From: Camarhynchus parvulus
Taxonomy: Eukaryota > Chordata > Aves > Passeriformes > Thraupidae
NCBI RefSeq assembly: GCF_901933205.1
Contig: NC_044572.1
Span: 79,419,465 to 79,483,464, forward strand
Direction of reading: 5' to 3'
DNA: 64,000 nucleotides
Numbering within the stretch: position 1 is the first letter of the stretch; each line of letters begins with the position of its first letter. The translations under genes were made by a program, and so were the position numbers. The notes under the pieces were generated by a model. It ran no database searches. It had not been told where the DNA came from and saw nothing but the letters and a program-made list of their open reading frames with translations. This document shows positions 51,401 to 62,200 of this stretch, one piece after another.

Positions 51401-52104
51401 GTTTTAACTCAGGTAATCAGTTTGCATCACTGGGCAACAAATAATCAGTTTATAACATGCAGTTGAACAGTCAAAAAAGGCATCAGGCAAACCTTTTCCT
51501 GATAGCATTTATTGGCTAATTAAATGATCTGGACTCCAGGGTAAGTATAAAACAGGAAATAGATGGTAGGTGGAAAGGATGTCAGAGGATGGTACTTGAC
51601 AGAGCTTGTTGAAGCCGTGTAAATGTTGGTGGAGGCTTGTCATTCACTGTATAAATATATCAATTTGCTGCAGACACTATCACATGTAGAAAAAGAATGT
51701 CTTATACCTTTTCCTATCTTTTGCAAATACATTACAACTCTAATAATGAAATACTGAAGTTATTTATTGTTGGCTATGATATAAAAGAACACATCAGTTC
51801 AGATTTTTTGGGGTAATATTAAAATCCTTTATTTTCCCTTTCTTTCTTTCTAGGTTTGTTTTCTCTTTCCACTTCTACCACATCTTGAATTATTTCTATT
51901 TGAATTAAAGTGATTATGTATTTACATGAAAAAACTCCTGTTTACATTAATACCTTTCAGAGCACATGCAAAAATTGAGTATATTCACATTCTAAGGCTA
52001 TATACCTTCTAAAGGTGTACTGTGAGGTTAAAAATACTTGTATTTATGATTATGAGCAACGTCTTCATTTGATATCTCTGCTGTCATCCATTCAGATTTT
52101 TATT
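45456..52104. other. Long non-coding stretch
   Basis: No gene recognised in about 6.6 kb. Contains a 15-bp direct repeat AAGTGTTCTCATTAA (47845-47859 and 47865-47879) and a 14-T run at 48165-48178. The longest frame (146 codons, minus, 50429-50869) has no known domain. 51340-51560 is dense in TAAT motifs. Confidence 0.5.
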
Positions 52105-52295
52105 TCATACATTGTAAGGATAAAGGGGGACATTCTGATAGTCCATGATATATTTTGTAGGCCATAGGATTTCAGCCAACAATCCTAATATTTGTTTCAA
52201 AAGCCGTGAATCTGTTGAATTGTTTTAGAAAGACAGAGTATAAAAAGAGGAAGTGATGCATAATCCAGTACAATGCTGTAAAGTTACTCCAAAAT
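52105..52295 (-). mobile_element. Ancient CR1/L3-like LINE 3' fragment
   Basis: In order on the plus strand: GGGGGACATTCTGATAGTCC, TGTAGGCCATAGGATTTCAG, TTTTAGAAAGACAG and GAAGTGATGCATAATCC. This follows the antisense 3' region of an old CR1/L3-type LINE common in turtles and crocodilians (gaccatt-gatcatctagtc, aggccatagaatttcaccca, tttagaaagaca, aagtgatggagaatcc). Heavily diverged, non-coding. Confidence 0.6.
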
Positions 52296-54639
52296 TTTAT
52301 TTCCTTTATTGTTTAAGCTTTCCATCTTATTTATCAATTTCTTTTACTTTTCTTCACCTAAGCCTACTTGAACTGTCAACTAAAGAGGTTTTCTTTCTCA
52401 TGTAGATCCTTTTTATATACTATAGCTAAAGCTTTTCAGATTATTTCTTCCTGGTGATAATTTAAATTAGGCAATTCATAAAGGTTACAATTCAAAAGAA
52501 TTGCTTGGGTGATGCTCATGGTTTGTATAAAGTATTCTAGTTAAACTGAGAGACCAAAACCAAGCATGATCCTGAACTGAAAAATGTGGAAGTACCATGG
52601 ATTTAATTATTAGTTTTACCTTTAAGTGTTTTATATTTAATAAAACAAATTGAAATCTGCTACACACCACATGCATATGAACAATTATTTTTTTGTTTTA
52701 GGTTATGGCAAATACAGGTTTTGCATTTAGACTACAATAATTGATTTCTCCTCTCCTGCATCATAAAAGAGCTAAGTCATCATGATAGTACATGTGTGCA
52801 AGACAAGAAAAAAATACTACATCTTAAATTAGTGCAATAATATTGCATATATTAAAGTTCTTTTCCTAGGTTCCTTTCTTCATGGCCTATTAAGAAAGCA
52901 TTTTTTTCCCCTTTTCATTTTGCTGGGTCAGAGGAAGATGACTTTTTTTCTGTGTAAGACTTTTGGAAGGGAATATTAGAAGGTTTTCTTTTCCTGTTCT
53001 AGGTATAACTCCAAAATAGTTATGTCTTTATATCAGCCTAACAGTGTTCGCACAAAATCCTACATCTGCATTGTATGCTGGCCGAAGAAATTGTTGGTAA
53101 CTTTTATAGCTATTTTAGACTGAGATTTCTGTCTCGACTTTTTGCTCATATCACATGAAAATTCAATTTTCAGACATTCAGTGGCTATTTGAGTGACTTC
53201 TAAAAATGCAAAGAAATGAAGATGAGTTGGAGTCTTAAGTTTAGATTAATCGTGCTTAGATGTAATTTAAAAACAAGTGAAATTTTAATTTTTCTTACTA
53301 AGAGCCCAACACTTCTGCAGTAAAAAAAAAAGTATTGGTGATCATAACACATTTCACTGTCTTAGTGGACTAATGTTTTTCAGTGAGGGCTACCTATAGA
53401 TGGCACCAAGAGTAAATACTAGAGGGGCTGTAGAGAAAAGTATTTTGAATCCAGTGTACTCGTGCTTCTGAAGAAGCAGAACTCAATGACTTTCTCATTA
53501 TTATCACAGTGTTACAGTAGTTTTATTAATTTTTATGGAAAATAATTGAAAGCCTTCTTTTGACCTAAATTGAATATAGAAAATGGAGACTGGATTCAGG
53601 AGATATTAGCTTAAATGGCCTTTGCCTTAAATTCTGTCTTTCTAGCCTGTTCTAGGTCTGGTGACAGTTCTGAATATTGTAATGTCTCGCCGCACTGAGC
53701 AGCAGCAACATAAGGCTCTCTACTCCTGTCTATGCTGCTGAAGAAGATGGAGGGCTAGAACACTGTCTCAGATGGTTTTTCTTTCCCCCAGCTGCATCCT
53801 GGTTTTCCTAAAACACAAGCAAAACCTTTCAGGGGGAAAACAAAGGGGTGCTGAATTACATCAGGAATGGTCCCACTGCTGTACTATTTCTTTATGTGAC
53901 CCTGTGCAGTGAAATGTTCTGAGACATGCTGGGAAGAAAAATTAGCCTTTGAGGCAGTGTGGCCCTTGGTTTCTGTGATTAGTACATGCATCACTGCCTT
54001 TCTGCTGTCAATCTCTTTGTCCAAATTGGCTCAGCATCCCCACTCATAAAGCTTGCAATGCCAATTGGGAACATCATCAACATTAATAATGTGTTACTCT
54101 CCATCTTCAACTGCAAATATAATAACGAAGCAAAAAAAGTCAGCAGAAGGTGCACAAAGAGTCTGTCCCAGTGTTATTCACCTTTGTGAGTAAAGCAACA
54201 ATACATTAAAGTACAGAGAAGTCAGGCTGACACTAGAGCAGGACTCTGGAGATTAGTAGAGATGAAAAGTCCATATTACACATTTTCCCATTCTGTCTTA
54301 GGTAGGGCAGAAAACACTATTAAACAACACTTGCACTATTAAAGCAAAATAATGTATGATACAAAGAAAGAAAATGTTGCAAGGTAACTAATAACTATTT
54401 TAATTTCTAAATTTATCTGTAAACCTGAAATTAGATTGTTAGCAATGGCATTCTTGTTATCTGAGTTCATAAAGGCCAGAGGCCCTTATTCAGGATTGGA
54501 CTTACCATTCTCATGAAAAAGTTTTTATTTATGAAATTCACAGAACTCAGATTTTTCCAGTTTCCTTAGTCTTCGCTATGATCTCAGTCTTTCATTCATA
54601 ACTTGAACAGTTATCATCTTGAGTGCCATCACACGGCAC
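52296..54639. other. Non-coding DNA, nothing recognised
   Basis: AT-rich, frames under 70 codons. The last 100 bp run into the CR1 without a clear boundary. Confidence 0.5.
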
Positions 54640-54670
54640 CTACGGGGTGGTTGGGGGGGTAACACCCAGC

Positions 54671-55289
54671 CAGCATGGATTTAGGAGGGGCAGGTCCTGC
54701 CTGCCCAACCTGATCTCCCTTTATGACCCGGTGAGACATCTGGTGGCTGAGGGAGAGGCTGTGAATGTTGTATACCTGGATGGTAGCAAAGCCTTTGACA
54801 CCATCTCCCGCAGCATACTCCTGGGAAAGCTGGCAGCCTGCAGCGTGGACAGGCGCACTCCAGGCTGCATGGCCAGGCCCAGAGAGCTGTGGTGAATGGG
54901 TGCCACATCCGGCTGGTGGCCAGTCACTAGCGGTGTCCCCCAGGGATCTGGCTTGGGCCCAGTCCTGTTTAATACCTTTATTCATGATCTGCATGAGGGC
55001 ATTGAGTCTACCTTTAGCAAATTTGCAGATGACACCAAGTAGAGGGGAGTGTCTATCTGCTGGAGGGTACAAGGACTCTGCAGAGGGACCCGGACAGGCT
55101 GGATCTATAGGCCAAATCCAACAATATGAGGGTAAACAAGTGCCAGGTCCAGCACTTGGGCCACAACAACCCTCTGCGTGCTACAGGCTGAATGGAGACT
55201 GGCTAGAAAGCTGCCTGGTGAAAAAGGACCTAGGGTTGCTGGTTGAGTCAGCTGAACATGAGCCAATGTGTGCCCAGGTGGCCAAGAAG
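54671..55289 (+). pseudogene. Broken CR1 reverse transcriptase
   Basis: This is the decayed second reading frame of CR1, whose product normally copies LINE RNA at the nicked target site. Motifs in order: QHGFRRGRSCLPNL (about 54671), VVYLDGSKAFDT, a short [10 protein letters not shown] in another frame near 54871, [17 protein letters not shown], then FADDTK (55022-55039), the catalytic aspartate pair of CR1-type enzymes. A TAG follows at 55040. The thumb region continues in changed frames with NNMRVNK, GHNNPL, YRLNGDWLES and VKKDLGLLV. At least three frame changes and in-frame stops rule out function. The N-terminal endonuclease is absent. The first frame stays open across the finger region, which explains a 90-codon frame at 54623-54895. 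Confidence 0.9.
55284..55289. repeat. Left target-site duplication AAGAAG
   Basis: Identical to 55674-55679 on the other side of the LTR. Six bases is the usual duplication length of class II (ERVK-type) retroviral integrases. Confidence 0.85.
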
Positions 55290-55362
55290 TGTGGTGGTAT
55301 TTGCAGGGGTCCCAGGATGAGGGAAGAGTGAGAATGTTGACTCCATGTTTCAGAAGGCTTGA

Positions 55363-55368
55363 TTTATT
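55363..55368 (-). promoter_or_regulatory. Polyadenylation signal of the solo LTR
   Basis: AATAAA on the minus strand, 73 bases before the LTR 3' end, at the same relative place as in the related LTR at 39800. Confidence 0.7.
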
Positions 55369-55504
55369 ATTTTATGATATATATTATATTAAAACTCTAC
55401 TAAAAGAATAGAAAAAAGGATTTCATCAGAAGGCTAGCTAAGAACAGAAAAGGAATGAAATGATAACAAAAGCTCCTGACTCTCAGAGAGTCCAAGCCAG
55501 CTGA

Positions 55505-55551
55505 CTGTGATTGGCCATTGATTAGAAACAACCAACATGGACCAATCACAG
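55505..55551. promoter_or_regulatory. Inverted CCAAT-box pair in the LTR
   Basis: CTGTGATTGGCCAT (55505-55518) and ATGGACCAATCACAG (55537-55551) are complementary apart from one bulged base, with an 18-nt loop. Each arm holds a CCAAT box in opposite orientation. U3 promoter or enhancer use is inferred. Confidence 0.55.
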
Positions 55552-55673
55552 ATCCACCTGTTACATTCCACAGCAGCAGATAAGAATTGTTTACATTTTG
55601 TTCCTGAGGCCTCTCAGCTTCTCAGGAGAAAAAATCCTAAGGAAATGATTTTTCATAAAACATGTCTGTGACA

Positions 55674-55679
55674 AAGAAG
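55674..55679. repeat. Right target-site duplication AAGAAG
   Basis: Second copy of the 6-bp duplication; CR1 sequence resumes directly after it. Confidence 0.85.
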
Positions 55680-56272
55680 GCCAAGGACATTCTTGCCTGT
55701 ATCAGCAGTAGTGTGGCCAGCAGGAGCAGGGCAGCGATTGCCACCATGTACTGAGCGCTGGTGAGGGCACACCTTGAGTGCTGTGTCTAGTTCTGAGCCC
55801 CCCAGCTTAGGAAGCATGTTGAAAAGCTTGAACATGTCCAGAGAAGGACAACAAGGCTGGTGAAGGGTCTGGAACACAAGTCCTGAAGGGAGTGGCTGAG
55901 GGACCTGGGGCTGTTTAGAATGGGGACAAGGAGGCTCAGGGGAGACCTTACCACTCTCTACAAGTCTCTGAAATTAGGATGTAGCTAGGTGAAGGACAGG
56001 CTCTTCCCCCAGGCAACCAGCAGTAGGATAAGAGGACAGAGTCTTGAGCTGCACCAGGGAAAGAAGTTCCCCACAGAAAGGGAGATTTGATGCTGGAATG
56101 GGCTGCCCAGGGAAGTAGTGGAGTCACTGTCCCTGGAGGTGTTTAAGGAAAGACTGGATGTGCCATTCGGTACCATGGTTTAGTTGACACAGTGGTGCTA
56201 GTTCATAGGTTGGACTTGATGATCTCAAAGATCTTTTCCAGCATAGTTGATTCTGTGAGTCTGTGATTCTGT

Positions 56273-59200
56273 AAAATATTGTGCAAATGAGGTGAATGAC
56301 CGTGTGCTATCACCCTTCTGGAGTTCACCTTCTCAGATGGATTTGTACGTATAGATTGCACAGCAGAGGTTCAAAGACCCTCAAGAAAATAAAAAAGATT
56401 GGATGAAAATATTTAAATGTATCTTGTGCAGGATAAATTTTTGACATTGCTCATAAACTGTAGTTTTTCCAAGCACTTCATCTCTTATAGCAGCACTGAT
56501 CCTGTAAATACGAAGAAATACTGTTGTGGTGTTTGCTTTTGAGAGAGTGAGAGTTCAAGGCTGTTTGAGTCAATTTGTGAGAGGAAAAGAAGGGAAAAAA
56601 GGAGAGATTCAATTTTTAGGAAATGATAGCCTCAGACTACACTTTTCTTTTGATGTCGGCTTGAATACTGTTTCCATAATACAAATAAATTTTTCTTTCT
56701 TTCTATTTATTTCATATCATTGCACTTCAGGCAACAAATTTTCTATGCAAGAGATACATACACAAGGGGGTTTTAATTCTTTGCTCTCCTTCTTTCCAAG
56801 AGCAAGTCTCAAATACCTACCATTTGGGGGGTTAATACTCTAGTAAAGCTTTATTCCTTTATCAAACAACAGATTTTCTGGTTTGTTGGTTTCAAAAACC
56901 TTCCACAAAATAGGTTTCAAATACAGTGCATGGCAGTGCCATTTTGGTTGAGTGCTGATGCAAAACATACAATCTATCAGGCTATTACACTGCTAAAGCC
57001 ACATAAACGTCTTTTAAAAATTAATCATTTTGTTTCCTAACAGACAAAACCTGACATGGCATGTGTCACATTCTCATAGTACTATGGTACTATATCTCAG
57101 CCATTTTTGAAATAATACATGTACTGTGCTTTAATTATTTTGACAGTGTTTAAAAAGTTGAAAACATCATGTGCTATTTAAGGCTATTATTGCCTTTATT
57201 CTTCTTAATTGGCATTTTGTAATTTCATTCCAAATTCCTTCTCACTGAAAGAATTAAAGTTTTGTTTTAATGTAACAACGAGTAAATGTGTAACTCCTCC
57301 TAGCTATGATATTTAACTTTTTAACTGTACAAATACATGTGATTAGCCCTAGTGATATCAGCTGAAACCATGAAATTATGTTAGTACCTCCTAGTGCCTA
57401 TAGTGACACCAAGCCACCATGGGCATTTTGTGTTTGGGGAGTGAATTACTTTGGATAACAGAACAAAAAGTGAATACTCCTTAACTTCCACACAGCCATT
57501 TAGTCCTAACTTCTCTCTCATTGATGATATTTTACATAAAGAATTACATACTGTGTGTCTGTTTTTCACACATTTGGTTCTAAATACATAAAATCATGGT
57601 GGAATGGAAGTGTTATTGTTTGTACTTTAAAATTTCTTATGTAAATTCCATGTATTCCTTTGTTACTATGCACCAAGCTGATATGCAGTTCTTGTTATTG
57701 TTGCCTTTATCTTAATATAATTTTACATTTTTATATTCCAATACTCTATTTAGCCCATAAGGATGACTCTAACTTGTTTCAGTCTTCAATAACAAAGTGT
57801 TAATTCTTAATGTATAGGGTTGCTCTGGATTTATGAACTTGTTCCATTTCTAAAATGTGTTTTTCCAGAAAAGAGTCAGTGTATTTTGATCTGATAAATA
57901 ATACTCATACATTTTCTCTAAGTCTACAAGTCAAACATATTATAAGGCTGTGTAATAATGTCAACATTTAAACAATTCCTTAGTGACCTTTAATTGCTTG
58001 ATACAGCCAGCATTTACTTTAAGAGATTGGTCATGGTAAGTTTACCAAATTAAAAATATCTTCACATTGAGAAAGATATGACACATTTGCCACATGATAC
58101 TTTCTATGATTTTTTTTTTGTCTTGGATATTTCACTTACCTAAAGATCAAAGCATCTTTATTATAGGAGAAATTCTGAAGGTACTTGATGCTTATATCTC
58201 CAGTGATAGTGCAGCAGATGACAAAATGTCTGGGCCACAGAGAATTTTTCATGTCTTCTAGGCCATATAAATTTTTCCTTAATTAAGCACTCAGTAGGAG
58301 GCTTGCAGTTCTCTGTTTTATGCAAATTCTGAATTAAAAAATTACCTGCCATTTTTAGGTGAAATAGAATTTAGTAGATTTGTGAAGTACTTATCTTAAT
58401 TAAAAGGAAAAATACTGTGTGGTAACTTGGTTATTTCCATGTGAACTTCATACAATTTTAAATTTAAGGGAAGGAAAAGTATAGTTGCCCTTACTTTAGC
58501 ATGGGAGAAAATAATTAGAGAGACACTCCAATAAAAACAGCAAAAGCTGTGAGCGATGGAGAAAAGAAACTGGAAAAGGCAGAATAAGAAAAATAGCTTC
58601 AAAATGTTAGGTTGCAGAGAGCCAAGAAAACCCAAGCAAGCAAACACTTTCTGCACCAAGCCTTGTGTTCAGTGCTAAATGCTTCCTCTACCTCCTCACC
58701 GCCTCCTGCTTCATTAAGAGTACCAGCTGTCAGCAAGAGACAAACACCCCAGAAAAGGCCTTGCCCTTCTGAATGACTGAGATTTACTCACTCATGCTTC
58801 TCCCCAGGATGCTCCACAGCCTTTCTTATCAAGGTCCCAAAATGTTTCAAAGCCCATGATGTACCCCAAAACCAGAATGTTTTGTGTGAATTGGTGGCTG
58901 GTATAAGGAATACAGCTGACTTCTAACATGGTGTTTCCAAGCCATTGTCCTGTTCAGTGGAACACTGCCCATGAGCACAGTGCCACAGGCTCTTGTCCAT
59001 GATTTCCTGCTGCAATGCTAAAAGTGAATATCCCCTCAGGCTGTGAGAGCAGGGGAAATCGCTGCTCTACGCTCTCCTTACTCACTGCTTTCAATTGCCT
59101 TCCCACAGTCTAAATAATTTGGTTTAGGCTTATGAAGTAGTGTGAATTAATCTCCAGACTGACTTTATTTCACTACTTAGTGCTAAACAGCTGGCAAAAG

Positions 59201-62200
59201 AATTGGTTTTTTTACTGAAGCATGTCTCATTTTCTCATTGTTTTCAGTAAAGGAGCAGAAAGGTGGACGTGATTATCAATTATGATTATCACTTATTTAC
59301 ATCTGCTTGAAATTCTAGATGCTTGATAAGTCTACTTGTTTTATTGAATATAAAAAAACCTTTCTATTAAAACCCAGAAGTTTTTTATTATTATTTTGGT
59401 ACATCTTGCTGTATTAATGCAGTCACTAAGAACATGGAGGTTGTCATTTACTACCTGCTAGAAGGCTGTACTGCTTGCAGCTATAAGTAATATAATATTC
59501 TGTAAGTTCTAAGCAGATTAATCTCTAGGTACCCTTTGCATAAAGATTTCAAGTATGGAAAAACTTATTTAAATGGGTGCAACACTCTCTGCTCATATAT
59601 TTACTCCTGGGATGCATATGGCAGCTATGTTGCAGCTATATGCCACATTTTCCAATGTTGCATAAACATTTACCTGTTTCAGACCTTTCAACATGAGCAA
59701 GTGTAACTTCCTTCCATGATTCTGCATTTATTTGCAATTATTCTTATTGTTAGAATAAGTAAAGGCCAAATTGGATGCTGTCTAAGCCAGGCAGGTCCAT
59801 TAGAATCAGTTCTTTTGTTCTCCGAAACAGCTCCAGCTGACATGTATGGCATATGTCTGCATGTGAGTGAGCAGAACTGCTCTCCCAAGGCCACAGGGGG
59901 CACAACCCAGTCTGTAAGTGGAAGAAACCCACCATGTGCCTGTGCAGTTAGGGGGTTTTTAGTTTAGAAATGTGCAGTAGGCATCACTTTCCTCATTATG
60001 AAGGAAATTTCAATTGTAATTTACACAAATGCCTGCAGAATAGGTCTCAAGATTCTTTTAGGCAGATACAATTGCTTGTATTCATGCAGAAAGTCCCTGT
60101 TCTCTGTCATGCCCTTGGTTTTAATCTCCATAACATCCTAGCTGGGAGAAATTCTGTCTGTAACTAGCAAAGCATAAAGACAACTTCATTTACAGTAACT
60201 AGGCCCTATCCACCAGTTTTTGAGCACACCCCAAAGACACCCCTTTTACTCTGGAGGCCAAGGGAAGGAGACAGTCTTCCCTGAGACATGGTGTTGTCAG
60301 CTATTTCAAAGTTGTTTCGGGAGCCATGAGTTAGGGAAGACTTTAGCTGTTCTTATAAAGGTAGGCAGCATGAAAACGGTTCATATTAGAAGGGTTAAAT
60401 TCCTTACTCAACTAAGACATCCTGGGAAATGTATTGCTACCTTTCTGTGGCCACTCCCAGCAAATACTTTGAATGTAGGGAGTTTGAGTTCGTATGTGGA
60501 TCAACACATGGTAACTTTTCACTTTCCAGTTTATAGAGATAATGTAATCTCATAAATATAAGTTCTTAGACCGAACATTCACTTGGTAGTTTCCACTAAT
60601 GTTTTCTACCCAGTGTATCAGCTTGGTTTACTGATAGCTTTTATATCACACGAGGGCAGCTACTCAAAAAGCTTAGAAACAGATTTTGAATTTAACACTT
60701 GTGGGCAAGGTGTAAAGGCTGACAGACAGCTCAGCATGGGCCAAGACACAGGCAGAAATTCTTGCACGATGTGTTGCCATGAAAAGAAAGGAGACAATAA
60801 ATTTGCATCACAGCATGGGAAGATGCAATGACCAAAATCTCTTGGCATCTCTGAAGAGGGAGAAGAAAATATTGTGGTGGAGCACCCTGTGCACAGAAAA
60901 ATAATGATCCACTGGTCAAAGCTACTTGTGGTTTACTGGGCACATAAAGGTTGGGTGAAAGGTATTGTAGGTATTACGTGTACTGTCACACTTGAAGAAT
61001 AAAAGAGGCGCTGTAGGACAGCACCTTGCCTGGGGAGGACACTGCCCTGCTCATGGTGGAGGCATGCCTCTCCCTGCTCCAGTGCAGCTCAGCCCTGTTG
61101 CTCCATGATGGTCACTGGAGACAGCACCTGGTGCTCAAAGCAGAGCTGGAGTTCAGCCCCTTCTCACATGGGCAGGGGTGTGTGCTTTTGATGGGCAGTG
61201 AAGGTCTGGCACTGCAGCCTGTTGGTGCTGCACAGGAAACGGTGGATCTGGCCTCCAGGCTGAATTGAAATAGTTGTGTGGTTTTGGGGCACTGAGGTTT
61301 TTGGGGTGCTAATAACCTCCTGCCATATTTTGAAGTGGAAAGAGGCAATTTGAAGGTAAGTTTGATTTAAAAAAATATACTACTGCACTACAAGTAACTA
61401 GCAACATAGTCTCCAAGTGTGTGTGCAGAAAGAGCAGTAGGTGTTATTTCTTCACAAAATATTGTTTGATTCAATTGAGAACACAGGCAGAGAGATAACA
61501 TGCCAACAGAGGGAAGGAATTGTGTGCTTGAATGTTGCTGGGATTTGTTTTTCCTTAAGGGAACTGGATTTAATGTAAGGAGAGCAAAGTGACAGGAAAG
61601 AATAGGGGAGTGATTGAGAAGAGAAGAAGAAAAATACAGAGCTGCAGAGTGAAGTGTGAAAAGGATGTTATTTAAATGTAGCATTGTTATTAGACTGAAT
61701 GCCTTATTGACTGGAAAATGTTAGCAGAAAGTTAAATAATTAATTGGTCTGTTAATCATTGTCCAAGTTTCTTTCTCTTGGGTGTATACAACATTGTTTC
61801 TTGGTATTTGCCACAAATATTCAACAGGTAGAATGTGAGGCATTTAGTATTTGCTATGGTAATATGTGACTATACTTCATAACTTACTGTTCTACAAAAT
61901 CATTGTGTCTGTAAAAAAACTTATGGAACAGATGCACTGTGTGCTTTTAGGAGGAAAAACCCCAATACCAAAACCACACCAAAACTACAGCTCCATCCTT
62001 ATCTGATTAAAAACCTAAACTGAAACTCCAGTAGCCAAGCAGTCATGATTGTCCAAAAGAATTCCCTGAAACAGATGTAATTTTTTAAATTGATATGACT
62101 GCTGTAGCAAGCGAAGGTTAGTATGGCTGTCACCTTGAAAGGAATGGTGGGTGTAGTCATTAACAGGTGCCTCTTTCTCTTTCCTGGTAGTATCAGTGTC

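Larger units (their letters stand above)
55290..55673 (-). mobile_element. Class II (ERVK-like) solo LTR inside CR1
   Basis: 384 bp with ends TGTGGTGG and GTGACA (inverted TGT...ACA), flanked by a perfect 6-bp duplication AAGAAG. Sense is minus: an AATAAA lies at 55363-55368 and is followed, in LTR orientation, by GCCTTCTGA and CATGGAGTCA, exactly as in the LTR at 39800. A shared 16-base block AGATAAGAATTGTTTA is at 55578-55593. It carries two CCAAT boxes in an inverted pair (55505-55551) and a near-palindrome GACTCTC-A-GAGAGTC (55478-55492). No proviral genes are present, so recombination between two LTRs probably removed the interior. The family resembles LTRs I associate with passerine birds; I give no library name. 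Confidence 0.92.
54640..56272 (+). mobile_element. CR1: CR1 LINE, 5'-truncated, split by an LTR
   Basis: A single plus-strand CR1 copy runs from the reverse-transcriptase fingers region to the 3' end, interrupted by the LTR at 55290-55673 plus one target-site copy. CR1 sequence resumes at 55680 in register with the sequence before the insertion. After the LTR come ACATTCTTGCCTGTATCAGC, TGTGGCCAGCAGGAGCAGGG, CTGGTGAGGGCACACCTTGA and later 3' untranslated sequence with TTGGACTTGATGATCTC, ending in ATTCTGTG-like repeats at 56249-56272. The 5' truncation, decayed frame and 3' repeat are typical of CR1. The CR1 was in place before the LTR inserted. Confidence 0.95.

Noticed and set aside
54629..55072. 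147-codon minus-strand frame
   Set aside because: Antisense of the CR1 reverse-transcriptase region; the plus strand carries the recognisable motifs.
55329..55673. LTR starting at TGAGAATG with AAGAG/AAGAA flanks
   Set aside because: The earlier start at 55290 gives a perfect 6-bp duplication and restores CR1 continuity.
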